This document shows positions 23,574-36,397 of a stretch of DNA of 64,000 bases, one piece after another. A program made the translations under genes and the position numbers. The stretch is from Lepidonotus clava (Eukaryota; Annelida; Polychaeta; Phyllodocida; Polynoidae): contig OW387141.1 in assembly GCA_936440205.1 (NCBI GenBank), positions 44,153,307 to 44,217,306 on the forward strand, written 5' to 3'. The first letter of the stretch is position 1, and each line of letters opens with the position of its first letter. Under the pieces are notes generated by a model that was given only the letters and a program-made list of their open reading frames with translations, was not told the origin of the DNA and did not search any database.

Positions 23574-23578
23574 ATTGG
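23574..23578 (-). promoter_or_regulatory. CCAAT box upstream of ZDHHC17
   Basis: CGACCAATCACC on the minus strand lies about 40 bases before the start codon. The spacing suits an NF-Y site in a TATA-less promoter if transcription starts close to the ATG. The transcription start itself is not visible. Confidence 0.45.
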
Positions 23579-23599
23579 TCGAAAATGACCTGGCAAATG

Positions 23600-25290
23600 A
23601 ACATCATGATGCACCGCACCTTTCTTTCAAATGTTTTGTTTCCTCTAGACGGCGCCACAAGTCGGTGCCCCTGTTTATATGGCTAATTCTATTCCAAGAG
23701 CTATATATGAATAAATAAGTTCTGTTTAAATGTTGATGATTATTATTACTATACAAACTAGTTCCTTTTAAACCTCAGGAAGAATATCTCTGACATATAG
23801 GCTACTGAATATGGCCCTTTTATTTTATTTCATTTATTTATTTTTTTCATTCTTCATTCTTCAAATCATTTTTTAGTTCTTCTGTAATTGAATATGAATG
23901 TACAATATAATCATGAAGATATGAATTTTTGGGCCTCAGAAATATCTTCTTTTTTGTTTGGAGCGCACTTGTTAAAAATAATCTTGTGTAAGGAGGTTAA
24001 TTAGTATTTTGTTATGTTCATAGAACTGCACTCACGTCGTGTCATATAGTTCTGTGGTTTGAACGTTTCATCGCATTCAATTTGCTTCTATTTTTGGACT
24101 GATAATTAGTGTAGCTCAGTCCAGCAACTGTCATGTCATTCATTAATTAGTCCTAAGATCACAGAAAATAATTGAAATAAATAAATCTTGGTTGACCTAT
24201 TGGACATTTAAATTCAACAAAAATAGGCCTATCCATTTTTTATTTTTTATTTCTAAAAACAAAAAAAGCTGAGAGCAGCCATAAAGGGCCGTTTTCATTT
24301 AAATCTATGTCTCATTGCTTCTCAATAAAAAAAGGTAGATCTACTGTACCCGTATAGATGAAATATATTTTTTCCTTTAATTATTGCTTTATTTTATTTC
24401 GCAATAACAGTTCGCAATAACACTCAGAAAACGTATTTTTCATCCTAAAATTAGTTTGAAATATAGATTATATTTTTACATAGGTAGGGGCCATAAAAAG
24501 ACATTCGGTGGTAGTCGACTGTGTCTTGGAATTTTCATCAAGAACTGTAACGTAGTTTTCCTTATATTTCCAAAAAGGGTAGGCTTATCCTTTAGTTCTT
24601 TTTTTCAATATTCTTTCTATAAAACTTTTATATAGACAATACTTTTTTTTGTTCAGGTAGCATAGGTCAAAAAAATAGGGTAGGTAGGTCGATTTAATTT
24701 ACTTCTTTTTTTCTGTGTTTTTTTTACTAAGACACATGGGGCAGGGCAGTAAGGAAAATACATCTAAAACTCGTGTATTGAGCATAGCCATGCCATTCTA
24801 TTTATGCATGCATGAAAATGTGTATGTGTCAATAATGATACTGTGTGTGGTAAAAAAAAAAAGGGACCTCCCTATATTTCTAGATAAAAAAGAAATGAGA
24901 AAACAATCTAATATGAGGCCTTAACAAAACAAAGGGCTGTAACAGTGCTTTTTCTTTGTTTGTTTTTGTTTGTCTTTTTTTAAGCAAATCTAAACCAGAG
25001 GTGATAGCTTTGCACGTAAGGCACCCATTTGCTTGAGAAAGATAACATAGATTCACTATAAATAAAAGTAGATAAAACCGCATTTAGATCTAAATGATGA
25101 AGCCCAAGTTAAACCCTGGTAGGCCTATTAATTTATAATAAATTTATTTCTCAGAAAAAATTCTCAAGAAAAGTTATTGATGATCTTTCCGTCACTTCTT
25201 GTCGTACAGAATAATCTCTGGTAAGTTTAATTTGAACTACCTGTAATTAAGTACCAATATCTGTCACCGATAATGAAACTGAAAGGACAC
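23600..25290. other. Shared divergent intergenic region, no gene seen
   Basis: AT-rich spacer between the head-to-head ZDHHC17 and CSRP genes. It should hold the proximal regulatory sequence of both. No exon or bounded transposon is recognised. Confidence 0.6.
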
Positions 25291-25297
25291 GCCCTCT

Positions 25298-25400
25298 TTT
25301 GGCGCTAAATGTTGTTAGTGTCGCGTCATGCGGTAATTTCAACCAATCAGGACGCTGCTCTCATTCACCGCCCCACCATTCATTCATTTTCTCTAAGCGT
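25298..25400 (+). promoter_or_regulatory. Probable CSRP promoter
   Basis: The stretch has a consensus E2F site (TTTGGCGC, 25298-25305), a CCAAT box (ACCAATCAGG, CCAAT at 25343-25347) and a GC box (CCGCCCCAC near 25369). It lies just upstream of a GC-rich segment that ends in a splice donor. No TATA box is seen. The three sites in order are typical of a TATA-less promoter. Confidence 0.55.
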
Positions 25401-25491
25401 GCCGTGTGCACAACTCAGAGAACAGTCCGCGCGCCGCGACGTTAGGGTTTACGCTCCAGTGAATCAAGGGAACCGACTGTTTACTGCACAG
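25401..25491 (+). other. CSRP: CSRP exon 1, non-coding (5' UTR)
   Basis: GC-rich sequence ending in TGCACAG|GTAAGC. CRP-family genes commonly have an untranslated first exon and start translation in exon 2, and the next coding exon here begins with its own acceptor 11.6 kb away. The donor is clear; the left edge is a guess. Confidence 0.55.
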
Positions 25492-25559
25492 GTAAGCAAC
25501 ACCATCACCTCATATTCCCTCAAAATATTCCCTGGAACTAAGCAAATTAGGTTGTGAAC

Positions 25560-27215
25560 TCTGACGATTCCTGACAGAGTGCGAATTGTGCTTTTTTTCT
25601 TGGGCGGCGCGGGGCGCAGGGACTCCCGCCCGAAATCGATCGGAGAGATGCTGAGGAGGGGGCCGCAGGCTCCGGAGGGGACCTCCGGGGGTTTTGTTTG
25701 GGATGCACATCATTGTCCTACGTCTGTAGGGTTTTTGAATATTATACATTCATTCAGTGGTGTATGGTGTATTCTACAATGATGCCAGTCGTGTATATGA
25801 GCTGTCGTTGCGGACTGACGATGGCATTTTGTTGTCGTTTGAAGATGGCCTCATCCTGTGGAGTGGTGGATGCTGCAGTCACGGAGAGACAACCGCCGCC
25901 AACGGTGGGCCCCCCAGGGGGGGGGGGGGGTGTTGACATTTGGGATGAAGCTGAGAAAGCCCGCGTCACATCTTACTCGATATTGTCTCTGGCAGGCTGA
26001 TGCGGGCATCATTGTAGAATATCTCCAGAAGGTTGGCCAGACGTTGATTTACCCCAACAAAAACAAATTTGTTTCAAGGTACCTATGAAAACGCAAATAA
26101 CTCCCTGTACAGTTTTGTTTACCCCCTCCCCCACTACTCCCCAACCCCAACCCCATCCTCCTTATTTTGTTTCTTACTGGCTTCAGACTTCCCCAACCCC
26201 CTGCCAGGCACCCTGTAACCAACTGCTAATTTCCGTCAGTCCACCGAGGGTTAAAGGCAGTGAGCGTGGACACCCCTGAGAGCAGCGACTTGTCTGTGTA
26301 CAGAGTGCCTCCTTGAGGCTGTCCCGTCCTGCCGCTTTAAGAGGAGCGTGCCAAGGGGAACAACCTGCTGGTTGTCGGCCAGCTGGCCAGAGCCAAACGT
26401 GGCCAGACCAGGGGGACGGGGGGCCAGACGTACCGCCGCGCGCCCCGAGTCGGCTCCTCATCCTGCGCTTTAAAAAAAATGTGTTTCCTGTCCAGCGGGT
26501 GGTGGAAATAATGATCAGCCGGGCGCCTGGGATTTATTTTATTTATTTATTTATCTATTTATTTGTGTGTGTGTGTATGTGTGGTGGGGAGGGGGTTGGA
26601 ACACACGATACACTTCTTTTTGGGGTGGGGAGTAGGGAAATGAAAAAAAGAAGTAATATGTCCCTACCTGGCCAAGCCGGTCAAGAAACAGTTTTTAAAA
26701 TATTGTTTTCCGGTGGACAGTTGGTCGGTTGAGAATTTTCTATTATTCTTTTGGTAGGGAAAGCAATATAATTATATACTTTCCTTGTCCATTTTCTTTT
26801 TTTGAAAGAATGGACACAACACTTCCCAGTCGGGCGATGCTGGCCTCATGCTGGGGATGCTGGCTCAGCCGAGAACTACGTATAAATAAATGGATGCTAC
26901 TTTGATTTGTGCGATCATGGGATTTTTTTTTTCATATGTACTCTAATTTTCCCTAATTGACACATAGCTGAGGCATAGACACTAAAGCTTGTATTACCCT
27001 GTGTAAAAGTGTCCTTGTAATTCACTGCCCGATATATTGTCGCTAGACGTCTCGGATTATACTTATAGTCATAGATCTAAATCTTCTAAATGATAATGAA
27101 ATAAGCAGCATTTATTTGTATCGAATTATGAGAGGATCGGGGGGAAAATCGATTGTTTTGTTTACGGGACACTATGGCATTGGTATGTCCAAACCAGGTC
27201 AACTGGTCTGTCCTC
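25560..27215. other. CSRP intron 1, GC-rich proximal part
   Basis: Holds G-runs, GC-rich blocks (25600-25700, 26330-26470) and an ATTT/GT microsatellite at about 26530-26582. The blocks could be regulatory, but nothing specific is recognised and open frames here look accidental. Confidence 0.5.
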
Positions 27216-27220
27216 AGTCG

Positions 27221-27267
27221 GAGCAGCCCGAGCTGCTCAGAACTGCTCAAAGAGACTGGAGCAGCTC
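27221..27267. promoter_or_regulatory. Cluster of GAGCTGCTC motifs, group 1
   Basis: GAGCTGCTC at 27230-27238 and its inverse GAGCAGCTC at 27259-27267. Two near-copies (GAGCAGCCC at 27221, AACTGCTC at 27241) lie within the same 47 bases. See the finding on this nonamer. Confidence 0.45.
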
Positions 27268-27299
27268 ACAGAGACCGTCACAGTGGGCTCAGACGTAAA

Positions 27300-29718
27300 C
27301 AGAACACGAGACACGGCGACGGAAACGCGCGGCAGGACTCGGCCAGCGGGGGAGTAAACAAGGGCACTGAACCCCCAAGGGGTCGGCCATCCGGAGGGGG
27401 CGGGGGGGCACACAGAACCACCAAATTTTGGCCAGGCTGGCTGTGAGCGTGGGGACCGTAGTGAACCCCTGCGGTGAACCCCTATATCCTGTCCACCCAC
27501 ACAATATTCAAACCACATGGGAATGTCTACGTTTTTTGTGTTTTTTCTTTCTCTGATGGAGATATTTGAACATCGTCTAAAGGCAACTGTCATTGATCTT
27601 CTAGTCATAATCTCTGTTAGCAATCTGTCCCGTCTACACATAAAAGTCCTACAACTTCAATGACTATCAGTTTAGGAATTAAACGGATTAATTGATATAT
27701 TTCAATTGTGATAAGTCTTTAAATTTAATTATATTTAAAAAGAAAAAGACAGAAAAGGAAAAAAAACATTTTTAGCTATAATGACTGAGCTTTTTTTTTT
27801 TTTCCCGGGAAAAACCAGGAGTGACATTCCCTAGAAGTGGCTTCTCAGATTCCTGCCGGTGGTGACCTGGCTGGAGGCCTGGGTTCAGCGGGGCATGGTG
27901 TAGGGGTAAATCACTTAATGAGGTGTTAACAGAAGCCCTCGTCCCTCGGGGACTCTCAGGTGAGCCCTGGTCAGGAGGTGAAACCAGGCCTCGGCTACCT
28001 GCACTAAATGCCCCAGGTACAGTCTTTTAGTTAGCTTGCAGAGTGTACCTCGGTCAGTCAGCTGGTCAGCCAACACTTAAAATGTGCTTCCTTGGGTTTC
28101 ATACCAAAAGTTCAAGAAAGATTCAGCAGTCGCAGATTTCCATCAACATTCTTACATCTAAGTCTTAGAACGTCTCAGAAGGCCAGTAGAAACATTAACA
28201 GAATTATGATAATTTAGATTTGTATATTTAAATGGAGGTATGTTAATAGAGTCGTTCCTTAGAACAGAATAAACACAAATCAGTCACAGGTCTAAACAGA
28301 AGAAATGCCTTTCATTACGGACTTGGGCATTTGGCGAGGAAAAGTCTTTCAATCTACACCAACTGAAGATAATCTGCTTTTCTGTTTATAAAGAACCCCG
28401 GAGATTATACAATCAAATTCACGAATAACTATGGACTCAGTTTCCAAGTTCATAATCATTTGTAAACTGTTGTTTCAAACACGTGGAACAACCTCCTCTC
28501 CTCCCGTGTCCCGCGCGTGGAGTAGCTGAGGTCACCAGCCCAGACTCCAGCTGAGAGTGGATTGACCTCTTGACCTCAGGTCACTGACCTTATGGGAGTG
28601 GGGAGGAGACTGGGGCTGAACATCCAATATGTCAGTTTCATAGAGTGAGTGGTTCATATGGCCAGACTGTCTATGGACTCCCTGGTACGACTCAACAGTT
28701 GCACAGACTTCTTATTTTTACTCTTGGTAGAAGATGTTAAAAGTTGTCGTTTTAAGATATATTATGCTTAAGTTTACAGTATGTTACTAATAATAACTGC
28801 ATCAGAATACAATATATCAGTTTCGTACTGGGGATATACTAGGGTGTCTGAAACCCTCTCAGATTTGACATTCTTCGTTACACGGCTAAAAACATAACAA
28901 ATTTACTCAAAGTGATCAATATAATATATCAATGCTCAATATGGAACTCTGGAACTATTTTACTGACATTGCACGTTAAGAAACTCATGGTCGTGTGAGT
29001 GAACAAACAGACATCAAATTTCCTCACCCGTGTACCAGACATTTTACCTGAGTCAGTTTTTGTATTGTTAAATAATGGCAATTATAAGAGGCCATTTATT
29101 ATAGTTTCACGTAACAAAGCAATTATACGTCTGGACGTGCACTGTACACTTTGCATTTGCAGAATTGAAAACTACACTAGACATTACCAAATTTAGTTTT
29201 TACGAAATGATGTTTTTTTGTCATACCAAAATACATCCCAACTCAAAGAGACCCTGGTCATTCCACAAACGGATACATGTTTTTACTATTGGTATGACTA
29301 CGTTGTAGCCCCTGTAACCCCTAACCTTAACCCTTACCCGACCTTGACACCCTCCACCCTGACCCAGGCCGTACTAAGGCCCCAATCACGCCCCCGTTAT
29401 GACATGATTGACCCTGACATACTAGTCGCCATGGTAATACCCATATTAGTGGTAAAACTCTGTCACTTCCTACCCTCGTATACACAACCTAAAGTCCATG
29501 CTTGTTTTGACCGTCCTGCCCATGTGTTGGGATGGTGTATTTGTTTATTTGCCTGCCCCAGAAACATCAAATACATGGGAATGATATAGCTCCGGCCTAT
29601 AAAAAGGTTAACAAAGCTTTTGGCACAGACCAGGAAAAGTGATCATTACTTGTTGGCCCATACACAAAAGGCTAATGAACATGTCGACATGTCGGTCGTG
29701 GAGATATTTGTGTCTAGG
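27300..29718. other. CSRP intron 1, no feature recognised
   Basis: No exon, RNA gene or bounded transposon seen. A short CCCTAACC-like run near 29315 is too degenerate to be telomeric. Confidence 0.55.
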
Positions 29719-29988
29719 CAGGCTAGGAAGATTCGTCGAAAATTCTAGTCATCTGAGAACGAACGAGCCAGATTCTGGTCGTCCACATCTCTCCTCCTAT
29801 TAAGGAGAATTGATATTTAAACAGCTATCAAAAAAGACAAAAATAACCATTTGCAGACAATCCATTTTCATGATTGACCACAATATCTGGTCGTCATAAG
29901 GACAACTAGACAATTAATTTTCTTGTCGTCCACTACTATTTTCTGGTCAACGAGGATACACGGACATGCATATTTTCTTTGCCTACTG
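29719..29988. mobile_element. hAT-like MITE, CAGGCTAGG family, copy 2
   Basis: Inverted relative to the 18855 copy. It starts CAGGCTAGGAAGATT and ends GCCTACTG, and shares GTCCGTGT and GACCAGAAAAT strings in reverse complement. No target-site duplication is clear. Confidence 0.7.
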
Positions 29989-30794
29989 GAGATAGCAGAC
30001 TCATTGTTTTTGCCCATGATCATTGCGCCTATCACAGACTAATCGAGTCATTTGCACCCACCCCGCCCATTTTACACAAGCTGGGGCTCGAGTGCACCCA
30101 TATTAAATCCCCTTTAGTGGTAGCTGGATAGCACGAATTATTGATCTAGTGATTGAAAAGTGACGAAACCCATCAATAAAGAATGATCTGATTACGCATA
30201 GTGAACTGTTTAGAGTTGACTGTTGTTGTCATAGGGAGGGGCGAGTTACGCATATTGAGTGACTTAATATGTGACTCTGAAAATTCCCCTCCCGTAAGTG
30301 TAATCGGGCACAGGTCGCGGATAATCTTGTAAGCATGTGAGCTCATTCCTTACCTTTGTTTTACCGCAAAATGTATCTGACATAAGCATTGGTTCGCGCT
30401 AGCCTCCATGCCAGTGGCCCTGCTAGCTGCAATAACATTTGTGACTGTATACTCGTTGACTGGCCCAAATCAACAGATATTAAAAATGTGATATTGATTA
30501 CTCTGGTCGAATCAGATGGTCGGACCGACATCCCTCACCGGCTTTTAGATCGTTGGTTCATACGTAGATGGCTTTATTTTACCCAGAGAAAAACCCTGCT
30601 TTTCGGACTTTTTCCAAATTCAAAACCGGCCTCTGGGACTATAGTGGGACGTTGGCCTGACCTCGTTGGCCTCATGCCTCGGGCCAGAAGCACACTTTTG
30701 TCCCGGCGCCCATCGCCCCGCCATGGCGGGGGTGGTAGGTTTATGGAGACTGCCCCGACACGTGCGGGCCATCTGACCTGTCCGAGCAGATAGC

Positions 30795-30834
30795 GAGCAG
30801 CTCACGGAACACGGCGCACGCCGCCGAGCTGCTC
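30795..30834. promoter_or_regulatory. Cluster of GAGCTGCTC motifs, group 2
   Basis: GAGCAGCTC at 30795-30803 and GAGCTGCTC at 30826-30834, inverted and 31 bases apart. Group 1 has almost the same layout (29 bases). Confidence 0.45.
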
Positions 30835-31131
30835 GTCTCTCCAAGGTTCAAAACGCCTCGTGCCAGAGCAGAGTTTTTGGTACTTGGTGAGTTTATGGGC
30901 ATCTCGAGGCTCAGAAAGAATAGAAATCTCCCAGATATGGTTCCCTCGTTTGTTGTATTTCACTGTACCTGCAGGCTAGATCAAGGTGCATTGTGGCTAA
31001 TGTCTGGGAAATGCGTCTGTCTGAACTGTGATGCCAAGTTGTCTGATTCTGTATTGATGGTGACAGTGTCTTCAAACTCTTAGTAGATCCATTCAGACTC
31101 CTATTTATGCTTTTAATGGGGAAATATTAGT

Positions 31132-31349
31132 CAGTGATGCCATTTTTCCTTCTTTTTCCGGATTTCCGGATTTTTGCCTTTCCCATAACTTTGTATAAAT
31201 CGGCTATTCAGGGAAATTAAAGTTAATTTTGTTTTTAGGCAACAGATGATTCGCCTTTCAATTATTTTCTAATGTCGGAATCTACGTACAATAGAATTGT
31301 CCTTTTCACAAATTTCCGGATTTTTCATGTCCATAGAGTGGCACCGCTG
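31132..31349. mobile_element. hAT-like MITE with exact 6-bp duplication (ATTAGT)
   Basis: The ends CAGTGATGCCA and TGGCACCGCTG are imperfect inverted repeats. ATTAGT is present at 31126-31131 and 31350-31355. The 218-bp interior has repeated TTTCCGGATTT and no coding frame. Confidence 0.8.
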
Positions 31350-31827
31350 ATTAGTAAATAGTTGTTGGTTTCAAATCTGTCTGCATACTCCGTACTCGGT
31401 TCCACATTAAATTTTGTCAAGTAAGATCCAAAAGATGTGTAAAATGGTTGCCGGCGGTGTATTGAAAAGTGTGACACATTTAAGATATATGGGCATCTTA
31501 GAATCAATGATAACAATATGAAACGCTTTCAAAGTCACAGACATTTGTGTAACCGAGAAATGCGGGTATGTGCATGATGTACATGATGTCATCTCTATTT
31601 TAGGAATCTTGTTGGATGGTTTAATGCGGAAATGGAAAAAAACGCCCAGTATAGGGTCACACTTCCGCCCCGGGGGCTAAACCAACAGAAATAGCATTGA
31701 CCCTCCACAGTTTCCCCGAATATAGCACAACAACTCTATCAAGTAGATAATTCCTTACTAGACGTAAACATGTTGGTCCCTAAGTGGTCTATTACCCAGT
31801 TAAAACATCCCCAGCCTCTAACACTGC

Positions 31828-31846
31828 GAGCTGCTCGGAGCTGCTC
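31828..31846 (+). promoter_or_regulatory. Cluster of GAGCTGCTC motifs, group 3
   Basis: Two direct copies, 31828-31836 and 31838-31846, start exactly 10 bases apart, about one helical turn. Confidence 0.45.
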
Positions 31847-32553
31847 AAGTCAGGACTGCCCTTCTACGTGACCCAGCCTATTCATTAGGGCCCTGTGGTG
31901 GGGTCTGGGGCCCTCTGAGGCCCTGAGCCGGGCCTGGGCCCTGATACAGACCAGATGAGAGGGGGAGGGTCGTGACTGGTCGGGGCCTTTTATCGATCAC
32001 TTTATTGGATCCAGACGGGCGAGTGTGTGAAGTTCACTTTTAAAGTGAATACCGGGTCCACTTTTTATAGGGTGCTTCAAGGTTAAGTACTCTTACTGAC
32101 GCTTGTCCAAACACTGATTTCAGGCTGAGAATTTAGCAGTGAGCCCGGTGCCCAGTGAAATTAGTGTATGACCAGTGAAAACTACAGAATCAGATACCCA
32201 AGGGCTATTTAGTACAAATTTTGAAAAAGTGTCACCCTTTTTTAATTTTTGTTTAGTTCTACCTTTTAAATTTACAATCAAAATAAAACATAACTTCACA
32301 CACAACCTAATTTCAGTGAGAATATTTGTTTTTCGTTAAATTTTTGTTTACATGTATGGTACTTATGCGTGTGCCTATTAAAAGTTCCTAACAAATTAAA
32401 AGCTCACCCAAGGTATTCGACTAGTCTTTGAATGGCGTCGTTTGAATTCAATGCAATCCACTTCATGTTTACAATCTCTTTTTCTTAAACGTCCAATATG
32501 ATTATACCAATGTAACTATAACTTATAACGGAATTGTAAACTAACAAAGCATT

Positions 32554-32796
32554 TCCCGGAACAAATGGCAGTGGACGCTTCCTAAATCAGTATGTCCGAA
32601 ATATTTAAATTAGCTACTGATTTGGTACTGATTTTCTACCCCAGCTCATTTACATATTTCGGACATACTGATTTCCCACTATTCAACCACTGTATTTCCA
32701 CTGATTTCCACTGATTTTCCACTAAACTGCTACTCCAAGCTCACACTTATTTTGTACTCAGTACACACTGTATTCCCACTGCTATTTGGTCCGGGA
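32554..32796. mobile_element. Fold-back element (TCCCGGA ends)
   Basis: TCCCGGAACAAATGGCAGTG and the reverse complement of the right end agree at nearly every base. Inside, a perfect 21-base inverted pair lies at about 32585-32606 and 32657-32678 with core TATGTCCGAAAT. Between and after these come repeated CTGATTTCCACT strings. The element could fold into two stacked hairpins. No coding frame; family unknown. Confidence 0.7.
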
Positions 32797-33080
32797 TTCT
32801 ATCAGTTGTAATAAAATCATAGATATGTCAAGCTTCAAATGCCAAAACAAGGCCTTGGTTGAATATAAATGTTTTTCTTTGGATAAATAATCATATTTAC
32901 CTAACCTACTGAGCTTTAACAATGGTATTTTGTATTGTAACAAAAGGATCCTGTGTCTTAACTCTACGAAAAACAGACCTGGTTCGGCCGGCAGGTGGTG
33001 CGAGTGTCGCCTTACAATGCGGTAGGACCTGGACCCCCCTGTCACGGGGGAACTCCTGTCATGGGGGTGTGGGACCTCCT

Positions 33081-33422
33081 CAGGGGGCCCACTGCACAGA
33101 GAAAACATTGAAAATGGCAAAGAATTTTTCCTTGAGGTAAAACACATGTAATTTTGAAATTTGGTCAAAATGCAGGGAATTCTGTTTACCCGATTTCTAG
33201 ATATTCTGGTTCTTAAATTTCAGGAGAGTGCGCTTTTTGAAGAATGACATTTCAATTTTTAACAAATAATTCACATCTTTAAATTCAAGACATTCTTAAA
33301 CTTGCCAAAAACACCTTGAGATCAGAACAAATCTTCAATACCACGACAGGCAGAACATTTAGCGTGGGAGAATTCGGCGAAGACACAGGAAATTTGCTTG
33401 TGAATTTTGAGTGGGGACCCTG
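33081..33422. mobile_element. hAT-like MITE, CAGGGTCCC family, diverged copy
   Basis: The left end CAGGGGGCCCAC and right end GTGGGGACCCTG are degenerate inverted ends around the family strings AGGGAATTCTG and GAAATTTGG. No target-site duplication is evident. Confidence 0.6.
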
Positions 33423-36387
33423 CTGCTGTCACGGTGGTGGCGGGGTTGGACAGGTTGACGAATGTGGGGTGGACTCGGACTGACAGGGTTCTGAACACGG
33501 GGACTGACACCGTGACAGGGGTTGACAGGCCCTTGGTAGGTTTAGGGTTCCCACGTCTCCATGTTACCCTGATGTTGAGAGGCTTCATAGATGTAATCTG
33601 AACCCTTAAATACAGGCGCCAGTCATGCTGTATTTTACGCAATATCATCTTCAACACTATTCACATGCCGGTACATGAAGGGCATATGTAACATGAAAAG
33701 AAATACATGGAAGAATTAGAAAATAAATGGAACTTTTTTCAAATAGGAACAATTATTGCAATAAAGGTCAATATAGTTGATGAGCCTTTAGTAGATATTC
33801 TAGCAGGCTAGACAACTCTTGGATATTGCCAGTTGTATAAGAAGATGGATCTGTTCAACCAACGCCAATATGGGACAATACCCTCAATCAAATTTCCCAA
33901 AACAAGGAAAGAAAAGATTGGAAAATATCTGTTTGATATTTCCTCTAGATTATGACAATGCAATATCATAATACGATCTGTTCGCCCCCTGACACTGACA
34001 GTAGCCCTGCCTCCCCACCCCTCCCAGAACCCCCTGCGAGCAGCCCCTACACCCCCCGGGAGGCTGGGGCCATGAGTCACTGACTCACCCCCAACCTGGC
34101 CATCGGCCGGGTATCTGGTATGGGGTGCGTATCTGGGTTAATTGGCCGCCAGTCGACTGGCTCCGTAATAGGTTCTGGTCGGTCATAAGGCTGTATTCCA
34201 CTAGCTGATTTTACTCTTGATTTCATAAATCAGCAGTGTGATTATATATAATCATAGACATGTCATATACCATTAGAAAGAGTTATAGATTTTCTTTCAG
34301 ATGATATGTTACAATATATATATATATAACGTAAGATGCATGGTCTTTTGGTACAAAACTGGTAATAGTTTATGAATTTCCAAATTATCGGCAGTCTGAG
34401 TCAGAATCACTTAGTGGAAAACAGGCCTACCAGTCGGCAGATGGCTGTAGGGGTGGGAGGGGTGAGGGCTAAGGGGTGGCATGGGGGAGGGGAGAGGGGT
34501 GGGGTAACGGCAACAGGTGACAATAAGCAGAGTGACAACACGGACGGGGTGACAACATGGACAATGCCCAACCCCAACCCTAAGCTCCATGAACTAACCT
34601 ATACTAAAAAGGCCCTGGGAAGGGGGTCCGGACCCCCCCATGATGGAGGTCCGGGAAGTAGGGGTGCAGCAGGACCTTAGGCCATCCTTTGAAAAGATGG
34701 TTTCTTGTTCACCTCACGACTGAACCTCATAGGGCCGACTGCATGAGAAGCTTTTTTTCCGGTTGTTATTTTTTCACACAAAAAAAGTTATTTTATTTTA
34801 CTACGCCAAAGGGGTCTGAATGCATGGCGATGTTAATTTAAAAAGCAGTCTCAGCAAAAAGTTATTGGATTTTTTTTTAGCTGATTTGAATTGATGTCAG
34901 CTGCCTGGGGCGGTGGTGTGCTCATGACAGGTTGGAGTGGATGGTTAAAGTGTAAAGGTTTTTAATTGGGACTGCTCACAATGTTATTATGGAGCCTGTA
35001 GTATAATAGAGTCATTCGTCATTCTAATTGTGGACGTATGCTGTGTCAGTTGGGAGGTTGATCCACATTCTGATTCAGCTCGAGGCACCGCTATTCTGCA
35101 AACATGATTGAATCTTGTGACTTTTGCATCCTTCATAATTCTCCGGCATCGCTGTCGATGCCGTCGTCTCCGGTCAAGCCCGGAGTGTTGTGTTGGTCAT
35201 TTAGGCTGATCACAAGCTCTCTTCTTCTATGGGTCAAATCAGGCTACACTGGTAACCAGCTTCAGTCAGAGAGGGTGTTGTCAGGATGACCCTGTGTGTG
35301 ATTGGAGAGTGTTGGTCTTTAAGCTTGGCGTGAGTGGAGATTTTCATATCTAGGTCACACCAAGACTCTGCTCGCAGATTGATGCATGTCTATATTTGGT
35401 CATATCAGGGGTTAACCTCCACAGCATGTGGAAGCACCGGTGCCCTTCCCAAAAGTCACCTGACTGTCAGGGGATAATAGTGGAGGATGGCATCAGCATC
35501 ATAGTCATAAATCTTTTTGTTTCTTGCTTAGCCCGATAATTCCTTTTCCTCCTCTCATTTCTCATCAATCTATTTAATATCAAGTATACAAAATAAAAGC
35601 GAATAAGCCGGAGTTTTTCGGTTATCTAACTGACTTTTCTCTTGCATACCTTCACCTGTGACCTTGTTGTGCTATGAATATAAAAGACCTAACCACCTTC
35701 TAGAATTGCATCGATGTTGACCTCCTTAATGTTACCGTGATTGCTGCACAAGTCAAAAAGTGTCCTTAAAGAGCACAACAAATAAAAAGTACAGTAAATT
35801 ATACTAATTTACCTGTAGTGTTGGGGCTTTCCGCGCAGTTTGGTACAGGTGTTGAGAGCAAGGAGTCAACATGGATGACTCAAGAATGGTTTAACGACCT
35901 GTTAGTGATATTTTCTCAGTTTATTGATCTACTCTCACAAGGGATTCACATGTTAATTAACTACGTCAAAGACTGAACGGTAGGATTAAACAAATATATT
36001 ACTATCTATAATCGGAGAAATGATAAGCACACAGACTTGGAAGTTGATTCCGCTCCAGTACGTCTCCTTTCCATTGCCTTTAGATATGTGTTGTATCTAA
36101 AGCTCACTTTTGTGACAATCATTAAGTGAATATACATCCATGATAAAAATCAAACGTTGAAACTCTTGTTGTAAAAGCAACCTACTCTAGATAAAGATTA
36201 AAGTCGTGCAGTTATGAATAACTTGACACACCCTTAAAAAATCAAAGTAACGTGCGAGAACCTTGCAAAATTCTCGGAAATCTTCCAAGATCTTATGAGA
36301 GTGCATAATATATATTTATATATGTACCTGTATTTCAGGAGGTTAGTATGAGGCCGACTAAGGGTGTGGCTTTTGGTATACATCCTC
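33423..36387. other. CSRP intron 1, distal part
   Basis: Includes GACAGG-rich degenerate repeats (33425-33530), an (AT)n run near 34316 and purine-rich stretches. No exon or bounded element recognised. Confidence 0.5.
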
Positions 36388-36397
36388 CCTTTATAGG
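36388..36397 (+). promoter_or_regulatory. CArG box (CCTTTATAGG)
   Basis: An exact CC(A/T)6GG serum-response-factor site, about 680 bases upstream of CSRP exon 2. Vertebrate CSRP1 is an SRF target with intronic CArG-dependent smooth-muscle control, so the location is suggestive. It is the only exact CArG I noticed in the introns. Confidence 0.45.

Noticed and set aside
25579-27641. Several overlapping GC-rich open frames downstream of CSRP exon 1
   Set aside because: They are low-complexity Pro/Gly/Arg frames on both strands without splice support or recognisable motifs.
29310-29345. Interstitial telomere-like CCCTAACCTTAACCC
   Set aside because: Only one or two degenerate units; no array.
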